Shown here: in pieces, positions 41,227 to 50,410 of the stretch
Numbering within the stretch: the stretch's first letter is position 1
Layout: each line of letters opens with the position of its first letter
Virus record (IMG/VR): IMGVR_UViG_3300044644_000945
Location: 24,325-88,324 of that record
Origin: a virus
Length of the DNA: 64,000 nt
Direction: 5' to 3' (one strand)
Program-made: the position numbers and the translations under genes
The notes under the pieces: generated by a model
Told to the model about the DNA's origin: nothing
Databases searched by the model: none
The model's input: only the letters and a program-made list of their open reading frames with translations

Positions 41227-42876
41227 ATGAGTACTCCAGTTTTAAACAATGGTCTCTTTTTGCGTGACACTACCTATAAGGTAAGCTCGCATGTAGATTC
41301 TTACCATTTGCAAAATATGCTTAAGACTTCAGAGCCTATGGATTTAGGACCTGTTGACTTATGGGCAATGACGCAAAAGGTAGAAATGCCTCTTTATCAG
41401 ATGGCATCTTTTGGTGGTAAAAACACCATTATGGTAGACAATGCTCGTGGAGAGTACAAATGGCAAACACCAATTGTACAAGATCTTCCTTACATTGTAG
41501 AAGATGTTGAACCTACACAAACAGCTTTAGGAGCTGATGGTACACTCTTCAAAATCAAAATTAACAGACGTATATTTGGATCAGGTGATATCATCACTTA
41601 TGACAAATATAAAGGTCTAGAACTTTACATTGTACCTAGTGAAGACATCCTTCCTTCAGGAGATGGTTTCATCTATACAGTACAATTAGTAAACAACAAC
41701 AACACAGCTACCTTAGACAAAAAGTATCTTAAACCAGGTACTAAATTCTTCAGAAAAGGTTCTGCTCGTGGTGAGTATGGAGAAAGATTCTCTGACATAG
41801 GAGAATTACAAAATGGTTTCAGAGAGTACTACAACTTTGTAGGAGGTGCTGAAGCTCACGTACACTATTCTATTTCATCTCGTGCTGACATGATGATGAA
41901 AGGTGGTCTTAATGCAGATGGTACAGTTCCTGTAACTGAAATCTGGAGATCATTTGATAAAAACCTTGATCCATCTATCACTAAGATTGATGACATGGTA
42001 AAATCAATGGGTAAAGATTGGATCAAAAAATCTTATGACAATGGAAATTTAACAAGATCTTTTGTTACTAATCTTGAAGCAGCTCACTTATCTAAAGTAG
42101 CTAATGACATTGAAACTTACTTAATGTGGGGACAAGGTGGTAGAATTAAACAAGATGGTCCAGATGATATCAGATTATCAGTAGGACTTTGGTCTCAATT
42201 AGATAACTCTTACAAAAGAATCTACAACAAAGGTTCTTTCAACTTAGAGTTGTTCAGATCAGAAATCTTTAACTTCTACAATGGTAAAGTTGAATTTAAA
42301 GGACCAGATCCAAATAGACAAATTATTGTTCAAACTGGTATGGCTGGTATGAGAATGGTTAATGAGGCTATCAAAAAAGAAGCATTCTCAGGAACTATTG
42401 GAGGTACTACTGGATTAATTGCTAACATGGATCAGTCTGGTGTTGGTGCTATCTCTGGTAAAAATGCAATGGACTTGAACTTTGGATTTGCTTTCACAAG
42501 CTATACAATTCCATTCTTGGCAAATGTTAAGTTTGTATTGAACCCAGCATTTGACAATGTTCACACTAATGATATTGAGAATCCAATCATTGATGGATAC
42601 CCATTATCATCTTACAACTTCATTGTATTTGATATCACTGACAACACTAATGACAACATCTTCTTGTTGAAATTAAGCTGGGATAATCAATTGAAATGGT
42701 TCTACCAAAATGGTACTATGGACTATATGGGTAGATCTCAAGGATTTGCATCTTCTGGAAACTTCAATGGTTATAGAGTATTTATGACTCAAACTATGCC
42801 AAGTATCTGGGTTAAAGATCCAACCAAAGTATTAAAAATTGTTATGAGAAACCCTGTAACTGGTGGATCATTCTAA
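41227..42876 (+). CDS. major capsid protein
   Basis: This 549-aa protein sits in the capsid position after portal and scaffold candidates and is followed by a strong terminator. It has a long N-arm, then a GGKNTIMVDNARGEYKW segment and several Gly-rich turns as in HK97-fold capsids of crAss-like phages. Codons seem more GC-rich than those of neighbouring genes (many aac, ttc, atc), which fits very high expression. Confidence 0.8.
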   Translation: MSTPVLNNGLFLRDTTYKVSSHVDSYHLQNMLKTSEPMDLGPVDLWAMTQKVEMPLYQMASFGGKNTIMVDNARGEYKWQTPIVQDLPYIVEDVEPTQTALGADGTLFKIKINRRIFGSGDIITYDKYKGLELYIVPSEDILPSGDGFIYTVQLVNNNNTATLDKKYLKPGTKFFRKGSARGEYGERFSDIGELQNGFREYYNFVGGAEAHVHYSISSRADMMMKGGLNADGTVPVTEIWRSFDKNLDPSITKIDDMVKSMGKDWIKKSYDNGNLTRSFVTNLEAAHLSKVANDIETYLMWGQGGRIKQDGPDDIRLSVGLWSQLDNSYKRIYNKGSFNLELFRSEIFNFYNGKVEFKGPDPNRQIIVQTGMAGMRMVNEAIKKEAFSGTIGGTTGLIANMDQSGVGAISGKNAMDLNFGFAFTSYTIPFLANVKFVLNPAFDNVHTNDIENPIIDGYPLSSYNFIVFDITDNTNDNIFLLKLSWDNQLKWFYQNGTMDYMGRSQGFASSGNFNGYRVFMTQTMPSIWVKDPTKVLKIVMRNPVTGGSF

Positions 42877-42889
42877 TAAATAAAAATGT

Positions 42890-42931
42890 ACTTGGGTGCT
42901 TACCATAAGAACAGCACCCAGGTCTTTTTTT
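42890..42931 (+). terminator. intrinsic terminator after the major capsid gene
   Basis: The stem ACTTGGGTGCT/AGCACCCAGGT (11 bp, one G-U) is followed by C and seven T. Strong termination here would set capsid mRNA apart from the following genes. Confidence 0.9.
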
Positions 42932-42944
42932 AAAACCAAAAGTT

Positions 42945-43169
42945 ATGAGTGCAAAAGTTGTTAAAGGAAGATTGATATCTGTAGAGAATATAGATAGAAA
43001 ATTTGGTTCTTCTGAAAGTTATATTGCTGTTCAAGTAGAAGATGCAGATGGAGGAAACGAAAGATGCATTCTATTTACTAGTGCAGAAATTGCAAAAGCA
43101 GAAGAAAGAGCAAAAAGAAATCCTGAAGATCTTACAGAAAAAGGATTCTTTACAAACTTATTTGATTAA
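42945..43169 (+). CDS. small hypothetical protein
   Basis: This 74-aa protein looks like a small beta-barrel with a helical end (VEDADGGNERCILFTSAEIA). It is not recognised. It follows the capsid terminator. Confidence 0.6.
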   Translation: MSAKVVKGRLISVENIDRKFGSSESYIAVQVEDADGGNERCILFTSAEIAKAEERAKRNPEDLTEKGFFTNLFD

Positions 43170-43186
43170 TTATAAACAATAAAGAA

Positions 43187-43312
43187 ATGGCAACAGGTAA
43201 AAATAAAGCAGTAATGGGGAACAACATTGTAGTAAAGAAAGCTACAAATCCTCAATCTGTAAAGAAAAGTGCTAAAGCTACTGTGTCACCAACAAAGTAC
43301 AAAAAAGCATAA
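43187..43312 (+). CDS. small basic protein (41 aa)
   Basis: An ATG at 43187 opens 41 codons rich in Lys, Ala and Thr (MATGKNKAVMGNNIVVKKA...). It resembles the short basic proteins of Bacteroidota phage virions. It ends just before the structured element at 43319. Confidence 0.55.
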   Translation: MATGKNKAVMGNNIVVKKATNPQSVKKSAKATVSPTKYKKA

Positions 43313-43318
43313 ATTTGT

Positions 43319-43445
43319 AACTTGTACATAGTATGGCAAGTTAAAGAGATACCCTCTCTCCCCGAAGTTGACATGGTCTACTTCTGTACCTGTAGAAATA
43401 CAGGTGCTACTCCTAAGATGTAACAACCTTGACGTGGTTTAGGAG
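43319..43445 (+). ncRNA. five tandem hairpins between structural genes
   Basis: In order: AACTTG/CAAGTT (43319-43342), GAGA/TCTC (43346-43358), GAAGT/ACTTC (43364-43384), ACCTGTA/TACAGGT with a GAAA tetraloop (43388-43405) and CTCCTAA/TTAGGAG (43410-43445). No open frame uses this stretch. It could be a stable RNA, a processing site or a leader of the 338-aa gene at 43508. Confidence 0.55.
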
Positions 43446-43507
43446 CTTTAAACTAGTAGTTACAAAAAACAGAGAAAAGAAAAAAACAACAACTTAAATT
43501 ATTACAG

Positions 43508-44524
43508 ATGGAAATCACAATGATAGACAAGCATCAGTCTTTAAAAAGAGGCAGCAGTGTTACAATTAGACCTTTTGTTGACAACATAAATGAAAACATG
43601 GGTTTAGAAAAATACAACATGGTATTATTTGAAGGTATTTTTCATGAAGAACAAATCATATGTCTTGAAAATAATGGTATCAAAAGATATGTTACAGGAC
43701 TTAATGAGTTTGCTCCAGAGGTAAAAAACTTACCTGAAGAAGAAAGAGAAGCGTTTATCAAAGACATTAGAAACACTGTTGCTCAATTAGAAAAAGAATT
43801 AGCAGCAAATGTTATTGATCCTAAAGATCCTGATTTTTGGAATAAAGTAAAATTACTTAGACCAAACAATGATGAGTTTTGGAGTAAGATTGCATTAAGA
43901 TGTAGTAATGATCCAGTGTATTTAGATGCTGCAAATGATCCTTATGATCTTATTAAGTTAAGAGCTATTGAGCATGGAGGATTCAGTATCATTGCAAAAT
44001 CATTACAACATGCTAGAGCTGAGGCTCCTAGATATAAGTTTTATTTAGATAAGTTTGAAGAAACTGCATCTATCAAAACAGAACTTAAGAAACTTAAAAA
44101 CAAAGCATTTTCTGAGTTACAAAAAATGTTTGATAAGAATACAAATAAGTTATTCTATGTATGTAAAGTAGTTGATCCAAATTCAACACAATACAAAAAA
44201 TCTACACCACTTGATGTGTTGTATGATAACATGGATAAGTATATAAGTGGTGAAACTGTAGAAGTTAATAAGCGTCAAACTGCACAAAAATTCTTGGATA
44301 TATGTGCATTAGATATGGAAACTCTAAAATTAAGAGCTGTTATTAAAGATGCTAATTTCTATAAGTTAATTGCAACAAGAGGTGATGGTAACATCTATCA
44401 TATGAAGTCAGGTTCTATGTTAGGTAAAAATCCTTCTGACATTTTAATGTATCTTAAGAATCCTTTGAATGAAGAAATTCTTTTAGATGTTATTACAAAT
44501 ACAGAAAAGTATTGGAATTCATAA
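43508..44524 (+). CDS. hypothetical virion-region protein
   Basis: This 338-aa protein is helical and charged, and not recognised. The ATG at 43520 is an alternative start. Its place between the capsid and connector genes suggests a virion protein or assembly factor. Confidence 0.6.
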   Translation: MEITMIDKHQSLKRGSSVTIRPFVDNINENMGLEKYNMVLFEGIFHEEQIICLENNGIKRYVTGLNEFAPEVKNLPEEEREAFIKDIRNTVAQLEKELAANVIDPKDPDFWNKVKLLRPNNDEFWSKIALRCSNDPVYLDAANDPYDLIKLRAIEHGGFSIIAKSLQHARAEAPRYKFYLDKFEETASIKTELKKLKNKAFSELQKMFDKNTNKLFYVCKVVDPNSTQYKKSTPLDVLYDNMDKYISGETVEVNKRQTAQKFLDICALDMETLKLRAVIKDANFYKLIATRGDGNIYHMKSGSMLGKNPSDILMYLKNPLNEEILLDVITNTEKYWNS

Positions 44525-44541
44525 TTTAAAACATATATACC

Positions 44542-44697
44542 ATGTCATTCAATAAAAAACAATTAGATGCAGATTCAAAATTTGCTAAAAAACAAGTAAA
44601 TAAACCACAACCTATTATACCTGTTTCAAAAAGTATTGCTACACCAAATGTAAAAAAGATGGGTGGTAGTATTAAAAAAAGTGGTAGAGGTTGTTAA
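44542..44697 (+). CDS. small basic protein (51 aa)
   Basis: An ATG at 44542 opens 51 codons; the product is Lys/Ser-rich and ends KKMGGSIKKSGRGC. It has no fold that I can see. A second short basic gene follows 12 bases on, and such pairs are usual here in Bacteroidota phages. Confidence 0.6.
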   Translation: MSFNKKQLDADSKFAKKQVNKPQPIIPVSKSIATPNVKKMGGSIKKSGRGC

Positions 44698-44709
44698 TAA
44701 GCATAAGTC

Positions 44710-44856
44710 ATGGCAAAGCAAATGATTAAACGCGCAGATGGTTCTACTTCTCAAAGAGGTCTTTGGGATAATATTAGAGCTAACAAAGGTTCTGGAAAGA
44801 AACCTACAGCTGAGATGCTTAAACAAGAGAAAAAAATAAAGTCTAAAAAGAAATAA
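44710..44856 (+). CDS. small basic protein (48 aa)
   Basis: This 48-codon gene encodes MAKQMIKRADGSTSQRGLWD, then NIRANKGSGKKPTAEML and a Lys-rich end. The RGLWDNIRANKGSGKKPT phrase is, as I recall, frequent in short proteins of Bacteroidota phages. It abuts the connector candidate gene and may be a minor virion protein. Confidence 0.65.
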   Translation: MAKQMIKRADGSTSQRGLWDNIRANKGSGKKPTAEMLKQEKKIKSKKK

Positions 44857-44858
44857 AC

Positions 44859-45572
44859 ATGACAAATGCTTTATTACAAATAAAGATAAAAGAACGCTTA
44901 AACAAACTTGCTAGTTTAGACTATGATAACATAGAGTGCTGGCAAGTTAGTGAGGCATTTAATAAAGCACAATTAGAGTGGGTGCGCAGACAAGTTCATG
45001 GTGCAAACCAGTTTAAAGAAGGTGATGAATCTTCTAAGATGAATATAGATGACATTCAAATACTACTTACAGATACTTTAGCAAATCCTGTAGTATTAAC
45101 CAAACGTGATCTTTATTATGAAACTGGTAATTTACCAGTTAATTATTTATATTTTAAAAGGTTTGCAGTAAACTCTATATCAGATTGTTGTATTGAACCT
45201 AGAAGAATGACTGTATATCTTGCACAAGTTGCAGATGTAGATAATCTTCTTACAGATAATTTTAGACAACCAAGTGCTGAATGGGGTGAAACCTTTTGCA
45301 CATTGTCTAGTAATAAAATAAAAGTATACACAAATGATGAGTTTGAATTAGCAAATGCTGTGTTATACTATTATAGAAAACCAAGAGAAGTAGCATTTCT
45401 AAACTGTGTAAATCCTTCAACAGGAGTTCCAGCAATTGCAGATGTTACTTGTGAATTTAAAGATGACATTGCAGAAATGTTAGTAGATGAAGCTGCTGCA
45501 ATACTGGCTGGTGATATTGAGTCAATAATGCAATATCAAAGAAACAAACAAAACTCAACAACTAATACTTAA
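44859..45572 (+). CDS. candidate head-tail connector (ring) protein
   Basis: This 237-aa protein has a helical N-terminal part, a beta-rich centre (RRMTVYLAQVADVDNLL) and a C-terminal helical pair, with conserved-looking FKDDIAEMLVDEAAAILAGD. Position after capsid genes and this layout suit the ring proteins that join portal to tail in crAss-like phages. The call is tentative. Confidence 0.5.
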   Translation: MTNALLQIKIKERLNKLASLDYDNIECWQVSEAFNKAQLEWVRRQVHGANQFKEGDESSKMNIDDIQILLTDTLANPVVLTKRDLYYETGNLPVNYLYFKRFAVNSISDCCIEPRRMTVYLAQVADVDNLLTDNFRQPSAEWGETFCTLSSNKIKVYTNDEFELANAVLYYYRKPREVAFLNCVNPSTGVPAIADVTCEFKDDIAEMLVDEAAAILAGDIESIMQYQRNKQNSTTNT

Positions 45573-45577
45573 ACACT

Positions 45578-46015
45578 ATGGACTTTACATCAGGATCATA
45601 TAAATTAAAAAGACCAGCAAGTTCAGCTGGATCTTCACTTGAATCACAAACTGCTGCTTGTGTTACTGAGTTAATGAATGCAGCAACAAGTTTTCATAAA
45701 ATGCACTTAAAGATTACAGGTCTTGGATCATATGCAGGACACAAAGCTTTGAATGAATTATATGATGCATTACCAGGACATGCTGATACTTTAGCAGAAG
45801 GATTCCAAGGTGCTGCAGAAAAATTATTAAATTATGAAGATTCTGCTCCAAGAGTTTTGAATTCTGTAGAAGAATCATTATCTTATATAAGAGAATTGTG
45901 TCAACAAGTTTGTTCATTGCAGGCAGTTATGCCATACAGTGAAATTGTAAATGACCTTGATATGATCAAAAGTACAATGAATAGTGTTAAATATAAATTA
46001 CTATTCCTTAAATAA
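45578..46015 (+). CDS. hypothetical helical protein
   Basis: This 145-aa protein looks all-helical after a Ser/Ala-rich start. It is not recognised. It lies 5 bases after the connector candidate and before the 539-aa structural protein. Confidence 0.6.
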   Translation: MDFTSGSYKLKRPASSAGSSLESQTAACVTELMNAATSFHKMHLKITGLGSYAGHKALNELYDALPGHADTLAEGFQGAAEKLLNYEDSAPRVLNSVEESLSYIRELCQQVCSLQAVMPYSEIVNDLDMIKSTMNSVKYKLLFLK

Positions 46016-46048
46016 TAAATGTATTATTAACCTTAAATATTTTATAAA

Positions 46049-47668
46049 ATGGCTTATTTTCCACATGCATTTCAAAAAATGCTCGTAGCAGGAAGCTTCC
46101 AGACAACAACTGGTATTGCTAGTTCTGCTTTAACTGCTGGACAAGTAGGTGTATTTAATGCTAACACCAACTTGACTGTTGATGCAACATTAACTACAAA
46201 TGCTTATCAAGTAAATCCTTTAGTGTATATTGCACAAGGAAGTTATCACACTGTTGATAAATTGGGACCTTATCATGGAGGTTACAAAGAATCAGTAAAA
46301 TCAAAAGGGATCAACCCTAAGTACATTAGTGCATACTATGTAACTGAACCATCTAATCCAGTACAAGATATTGTACAAATAGCTGCTACTGCTGGATGTG
46401 CTGTTACTTGTAACACTACTTACAGATTAAGACTTGATCTTAAAGGTTCTCCTGCATTGCGTTTCTTAACTCACAATGCTTACTTTACATTAGATGCTGA
46501 CACAGGATGCTGTGATTCATCTAACAACAACGTAGATCCAAACATTGTATTGTTAGGATGGGCAGACAGATTGGCTTTATACCCAACTGTTAAAGATTTT
46601 GTACAAGGTAGAGTATGGAACAGAGTATTATTGTCTACAGGTCTTGGTGCTACAGCTACAGCTACTGCTGCAAATGCATTGACAGTATCTGATAGAACAG
46701 GTATTGCTGCTGGTGATAGAGTTGTGTTTACTCCAACTACTGCTACTTCTGCAACTGGTTCTACTATTGCAGGTAACTTGTTTACTGTAGGTACTGCAAC
46801 TAACACAATCTTCTCTGTAGGTCAAGTACTTACTGGAACTGGTGTTGCTGCTGGTACAACTATTGTATCTCGTGTATCTGGTGGTGGTGGTACAGGTTCA
46901 ACTTTCTTAGTTAACATTTCACAAACTGTTGCATCTACTCCTATTAGTTCTACATCTCCTGTAATTGCTTATGTAATTTCAAGTTACACTGCTGCTACTG
47001 GTTCTGGTGCTGTTGCTTTAGTTGCTGCTGATACTATTCAAACTCCAAGTTCAACTGCTATAAGTAATGTTACAACTACTATTATAACTCCAAAAATTTA
47101 TGATGTAATTAGCTCTGCAACTTATGTTCCTTTAACAGGTGCTACTGCTCCTGACACAGTTGAGTCTTTCTTAGAAATTGTTGGTGCTTATGTAGATACT
47201 GTATTTGGTGACTGTTCTTTTGCTCCAAGAGATCACGTAGAATTACAACCAATTGAAATCTACGCTTCTCTTACTGCATTAGATCCATTAGGAAACCAAT
47301 GTTTAGCTCAATGTTTTGTTCCTACTGAAACTCAACAAGCTATCCAAGGTAGAGGTTTTGGTGAAACTCTTATCAGAGAGTTAATCTTAGCTAAGAGATA
47401 CCAACAAGAACCATGGATCCAAGATCCACGTTTAAGAGAGGTTCTTGATTATAATCCTTTCACTGAGATTACACGTGGTAACAAATATGTTGTTTACAAC
47501 ATCTTACACAGTGTTCCACGTAAAGCTAATCCAACAGGAATGATGGATAATGATCAATACTTGGTAAGAATTGTTACTGCAACACGTAATGCTACTTTTG
47601 AAGGTATCTTTACAAACTTGTTAGACTCTGCAAACAATCATGATGTAAATCTTGTATTGCAACCATAA
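46049..47668 (+). CDS. virion structural protein with inserted Gly/Thr-rich domain
   Basis: This 539-aa protein has two dense parts (about 1-195 and 360-539) and a low-complexity middle rich in Gly, Ala, Thr and Ser (e.g. VLTGTGVAAGTTIVSRVSGG), which looks like an inserted surface domain. No sheath or tube motif is evident. Codons are richer in GC, suggesting high expression, and a terminator follows, so a major virion component is likely. Confidence 0.65.
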   Translation: MAYFPHAFQKMLVAGSFQTTTGIASSALTAGQVGVFNANTNLTVDATLTTNAYQVNPLVYIAQGSYHTVDKLGPYHGGYKESVKSKGINPKYISAYYVTEPSNPVQDIVQIAATAGCAVTCNTTYRLRLDLKGSPALRFLTHNAYFTLDADTGCCDSSNNNVDPNIVLLGWADRLALYPTVKDFVQGRVWNRVLLSTGLGATATATAANALTVSDRTGIAAGDRVVFTPTTATSATGSTIAGNLFTVGTATNTIFSVGQVLTGTGVAAGTTIVSRVSGGGGTGSTFLVNISQTVASTPISSTSPVIAYVISSYTAATGSGAVALVAADTIQTPSSTAISNVTTTIITPKIYDVISSATYVPLTGATAPDTVESFLEIVGAYVDTVFGDCSFAPRDHVELQPIEIYASLTALDPLGNQCLAQCFVPTETQQAIQGRGFGETLIRELILAKRYQQEPWIQDPRLREVLDYNPFTEITRGNKYVVYNILHSVPRKANPTGMMDNDQYLVRIVTATRNATFEGIFTNLLDSANNHDVNLVLQP

Positions 47669-47690
47669 TACTGCAAAGTATATAAATATA

Positions 47691-47728
47691 AAAGAGGAAG
47701 TATTAATTTGCTTCCTCTTTTTGTTTTA
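47691..47728 (+). terminator. intrinsic terminator after the 539-aa structural gene
   Basis: The stem AAAGAGGAAG/CTTCCTCTTT with a ten-base loop is followed by TTGTTTT. Confidence 0.9.
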
Positions 47729-47736
47729 TTAAAATA

Positions 47737-47765
47737 TTTTTTGTAAATTCTTATTGTAATGATAC
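47737..47765 (+). promoter_or_regulatory. promoter-like element, copy A
   Basis: TTTTTTGTAAATTCTTATTG, then TAATGATAC, stands between a terminator and the next gene. Nearly the same sequence stands before the gene at 56262 (56234-56258). A late promoter is possible. Confidence 0.4.
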
Positions 47766-47781
47766 TTATAATAAACCAGTT

Positions 47782-48348
47782 ATGGCAATTAAACACACCC
47801 TTGCATTAGACATTCCAGATACAGCTTGTGAAAATATTATAAGAATATTAGATGCATCTGTATATGGAGAAGGACTTGATATTGATTGTCCTAGACTTGA
47901 CATATATTTACCAGGATTTTCTATTCCAATTTATTATACTGAAGATGATGGTTTAGCACCAAATTTTATATTAAATTTGTCTACATCAGATTTAGGTATA
48001 ACAGCAGCAAATACTGATCCTGGAACATTTCCTGATGGACTATATACAATAAGATACAGTGTATCACCAAATGATTTAGTGTATGTACAATATTATCATT
48101 TAAGAGTAACGCATTTAATGAATACTTACTATAGAGAGGTATGTAAAATTCAATTGCAAGCGTGTGAACCTACTGCAGAACAACATCAAAAAATGCATGA
48201 TTTGAGATATATCAAGATGTATATTGATGCAGCAAAAGCAAAGGCAGAATATTGCCATGCTCCAACACAAGCAGTAGAGATGTATACATATGCAGAAAAG
48301 CTTCTCGCCAAGTATTTAACAGGATGTTGCGTAACATGTAATCATTAA
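47782..48348 (+). CDS. conserved-type structural-region protein
   Basis: This 188-aa protein has a beta-sandwich-like first part (DGLYTIRYSVSPNDLVYVQ) and a helical C-terminal part with YIKMYIDAAKAKAEYCH. I recall similar proteins upstream of fibre genes in Bacteroidota phages, without a known role. It may belong to the fibre base. Confidence 0.6.
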   Translation: MAIKHTLALDIPDTACENIIRILDASVYGEGLDIDCPRLDIYLPGFSIPIYYTEDDGLAPNFILNLSTSDLGITAANTDPGTFPDGLYTIRYSVSPNDLVYVQYYHLRVTHLMNTYYREVCKIQLQACEPTAEQHQKMHDLRYIKMYIDAAKAKAEYCHAPTQAVEMYTYAEKLLAKYLTGCCVTCNH

Positions 48349-48370
48349 TAACCTTTAAATATTAAACCAA

Positions 48371-48535
48371 ATGGCACAATGTAGTAACTGTCAAGCACAA
48401 CTAGGTTGTGGTTGTCAAACAAGAAAAGCATCAAATGGTGCATCAGTATGTGTAAATTGTTTAAGCACATATGAACAAGCATTAGTTGTTAATAGCAACA
48501 ATCAAAGATTACAAGATCATAAAACAAACAAGTAG
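48371..48535 (+). CDS. small Cys-rich protein (54 aa)
   Basis: This 54-codon gene encodes two Cys groups (CSNCQAQLGCGCQ and CVNCLSTYE), enough for a zinc site. The next gene starts directly after its stop (TAGATG). It looks like a conserved partner of the 188-aa and 74-aa genes. Confidence 0.65.
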   Translation: MAQCSNCQAQLGCGCQTRKASNGASVCVNCLSTYEQALVVNSNNQRLQDHKTNK

Positions 48536-48760
48536 ATGGATGCTCTTATACGTATAAATGAAGTATTTGCTGAATCTGTATACGCATCTTATAAAAGAAA
48601 GCGTTATGGATTAAAAACTTGTTCTGCACTTATTGATGAAGAATTTGCAGATGACTTACGCAATCTTCTTATACGTGGAAGAGAAATGGAATTGTGTGCA
48701 TGCGTAATGCCTGCTGCGTGTAGTTTATCAAAACTTGAAGAAAAAATAAATACAATATAA
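48536..48760 (+). CDS. small hypothetical protein
   Basis: This 74-aa protein is helical with three cysteines near its end (CACVMPAAC). It is placed between two Cys-rich genes, with a 1-base overlap to the next. Confidence 0.6.
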   Translation: MDALIRINEVFAESVYASYKRKRYGLKTCSALIDEEFADDLRNLLIRGREMELCACVMPAACSLSKLEEKINTI

Positions 48761-50382
48761 TGGCAACACCAATAACTACTCCAGGATCTAATAGAGATAA
48801 CTGTCCTAAAATATCTACATCATGTGTGATATGGCAGGGTCCAAATATTCCTTGTATAGATTTATGTGCTGGAGATTCTATAGATGAAGTTGTATTTAAA
48901 CTTGCAACATTATTATGCGATGTTACTGAAAATATACTTGATGTTACAACACTAGAATTTGCTTGTTTTATACAAGCAGGTGTTGAAGAACCTCAAACTT
49001 TAAAGCAACTATTACAACTTATTATAAATAAAGTTTGTTATTTAGAAGCTAATGGAGGAGGTTCAGGTTCTGGTTCAGGAAATGAAGCAAGAGGTGGAGG
49101 TAATGCAGAATCAAATACATATGTAGACTTACCTCCATGTTTATATTTTACAAATGAAGATGGAGATCTTGTAACTACAATGCTTTTTACAGATTATCTT
49201 TTATATTTAGCAAATACTATATGTACAGTCATATTAGATATTAATAATATTAACTCTAATGTATCAATACTTGCAAGTAATGTGGCAACTTTACAACTTC
49301 AAGTTGCTAACTTACAATCATATACATATGAGATATTTGTAACTTCTCAATGTGCAAGTGCTCCTACACCAGGACAAACATTATTAATACAAGATGCTTT
49401 TGCAAATTTAGAAGCATCTTATTGCAATTTACAAAGCAGCGTAGGTTTATCTACACAATTAATTGCAGCAATAAATGCACAATGCCCTTCATTACCAGGT
49501 TTGCCTGTATTATTTGGTACAGGAACAATGGGTAGTATACCAGGATGGGTTGATACACCTATAACAGTTGCAGATACTATAAACAATTTATGGTTAACTG
49601 TATGTGATATGAGAAATAAACTTGTAAATTATTTTTCATTACCTCCTGTATTACCATGTGTATTAGCTGTACCAGAAAATGTTACAGTGTTAACAGTAGG
49701 TACAGCATATTCAACAATTACTTGGACTGCACCTAGTTTATCTGGAATTGAAGTACCTACAGGATATAGAATAGAAGTGTTTGAATGGACAGGTACAGCA
49801 CCAACTGGACCATCAGTATTTGATAATACTTATTCAGCTACTACTTTTACTACAAATATAGCATCAACAAGTATTGTTTTAGGTACAGAATATGTGGTGT
49901 ATGTTCATGCAATATATTCTTGTGGTGAATCAAATGGTGCACCTGTAGTTAGTGATTTATTAGTACCTGCTGTATTATTTTATGTTAATGTTGGACAAAC
50001 AAACCTGCCAACTGGTACTACATATTGTATTGAAAGTGGTTTACCAGTTGCATATACAACTCAAAACATAACAACAGATGTTGAATTAGTAAATGCTACT
50101 ACAGGACTTCCAGTAACAAATACATATACTTATAATATTGAAGTTACATTAAGATATGCAGTTTTAAGTTGTTCATTTTATGGAACAGCTTATATAGATG
50201 TAGTAATACCTATAACTCCTGGTAATTCAATAGGAACTTATACATATGAATCTGAAACTTATAATAATTGTGGTACTGCTTTATGTACTGTAGTAAATAC
50301 AACACTAGATTGTGGAGTATCAATTAATGATATGAATACAGAGTTTAATCCTTTAAGTAGTTTTCCAGTTTGTGGAGTATAA
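48760..50382 (+). CDS. fibre-like protein with FN3 domain
   Basis: This 540-aa protein begins with a motif shared by three neighbouring genes: CVIWQGPNIPCIDLCAGDSI at about residues 22-41. A Gly/Ser linker lies near 105-120. A fibronectin type III domain lies near 305-400 (VPENVTVLTVGTAYSTITW ... GTEYVVYVHAIYSCG). It is probably a tail or head fibre that binds host glycans, anchored by the N-terminal motif. Cys is frequent. Confidence 0.65.
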   Translation: MATPITTPGSNRDNCPKISTSCVIWQGPNIPCIDLCAGDSIDEVVFKLATLLCDVTENILDVTTLEFACFIQAGVEEPQTLKQLLQLIINKVCYLEANGGGSGSGSGNEARGGGNAESNTYVDLPPCLYFTNEDGDLVTTMLFTDYLLYLANTICTVILDINNINSNVSILASNVATLQLQVANLQSYTYEIFVTSQCASAPTPGQTLLIQDAFANLEASYCNLQSSVGLSTQLIAAINAQCPSLPGLPVLFGTGTMGSIPGWVDTPITVADTINNLWLTVCDMRNKLVNYFSLPPVLPCVLAVPENVTVLTVGTAYSTITWTAPSLSGIEVPTGYRIEVFEWTGTAPTGPSVFDNTYSATTFTTNIASTSIVLGTEYVVYVHAIYSCGESNGAPVVSDLLVPAVLFYVNVGQTNLPTGTTYCIESGLPVAYTTQNITTDVELVNATTGLPVTNTYTYNIEVTLRYAVLSCSFYGTAYIDVVIPITPGNSIGTYTYESETYNNCGTALCTVVNTTLDCGVSINDMNTEFNPLSSFPVCGV

Positions 50383-50410
50383 TAAAAAATAATAAATAAA
50401 TAATAAATAT

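Noticed and set aside
46480-46806. 108-codon minus-strand frame
   Set aside because: It mirrors the Gly/Ala/Thr-rich low-complexity part of the structural gene and has no gene-like context.
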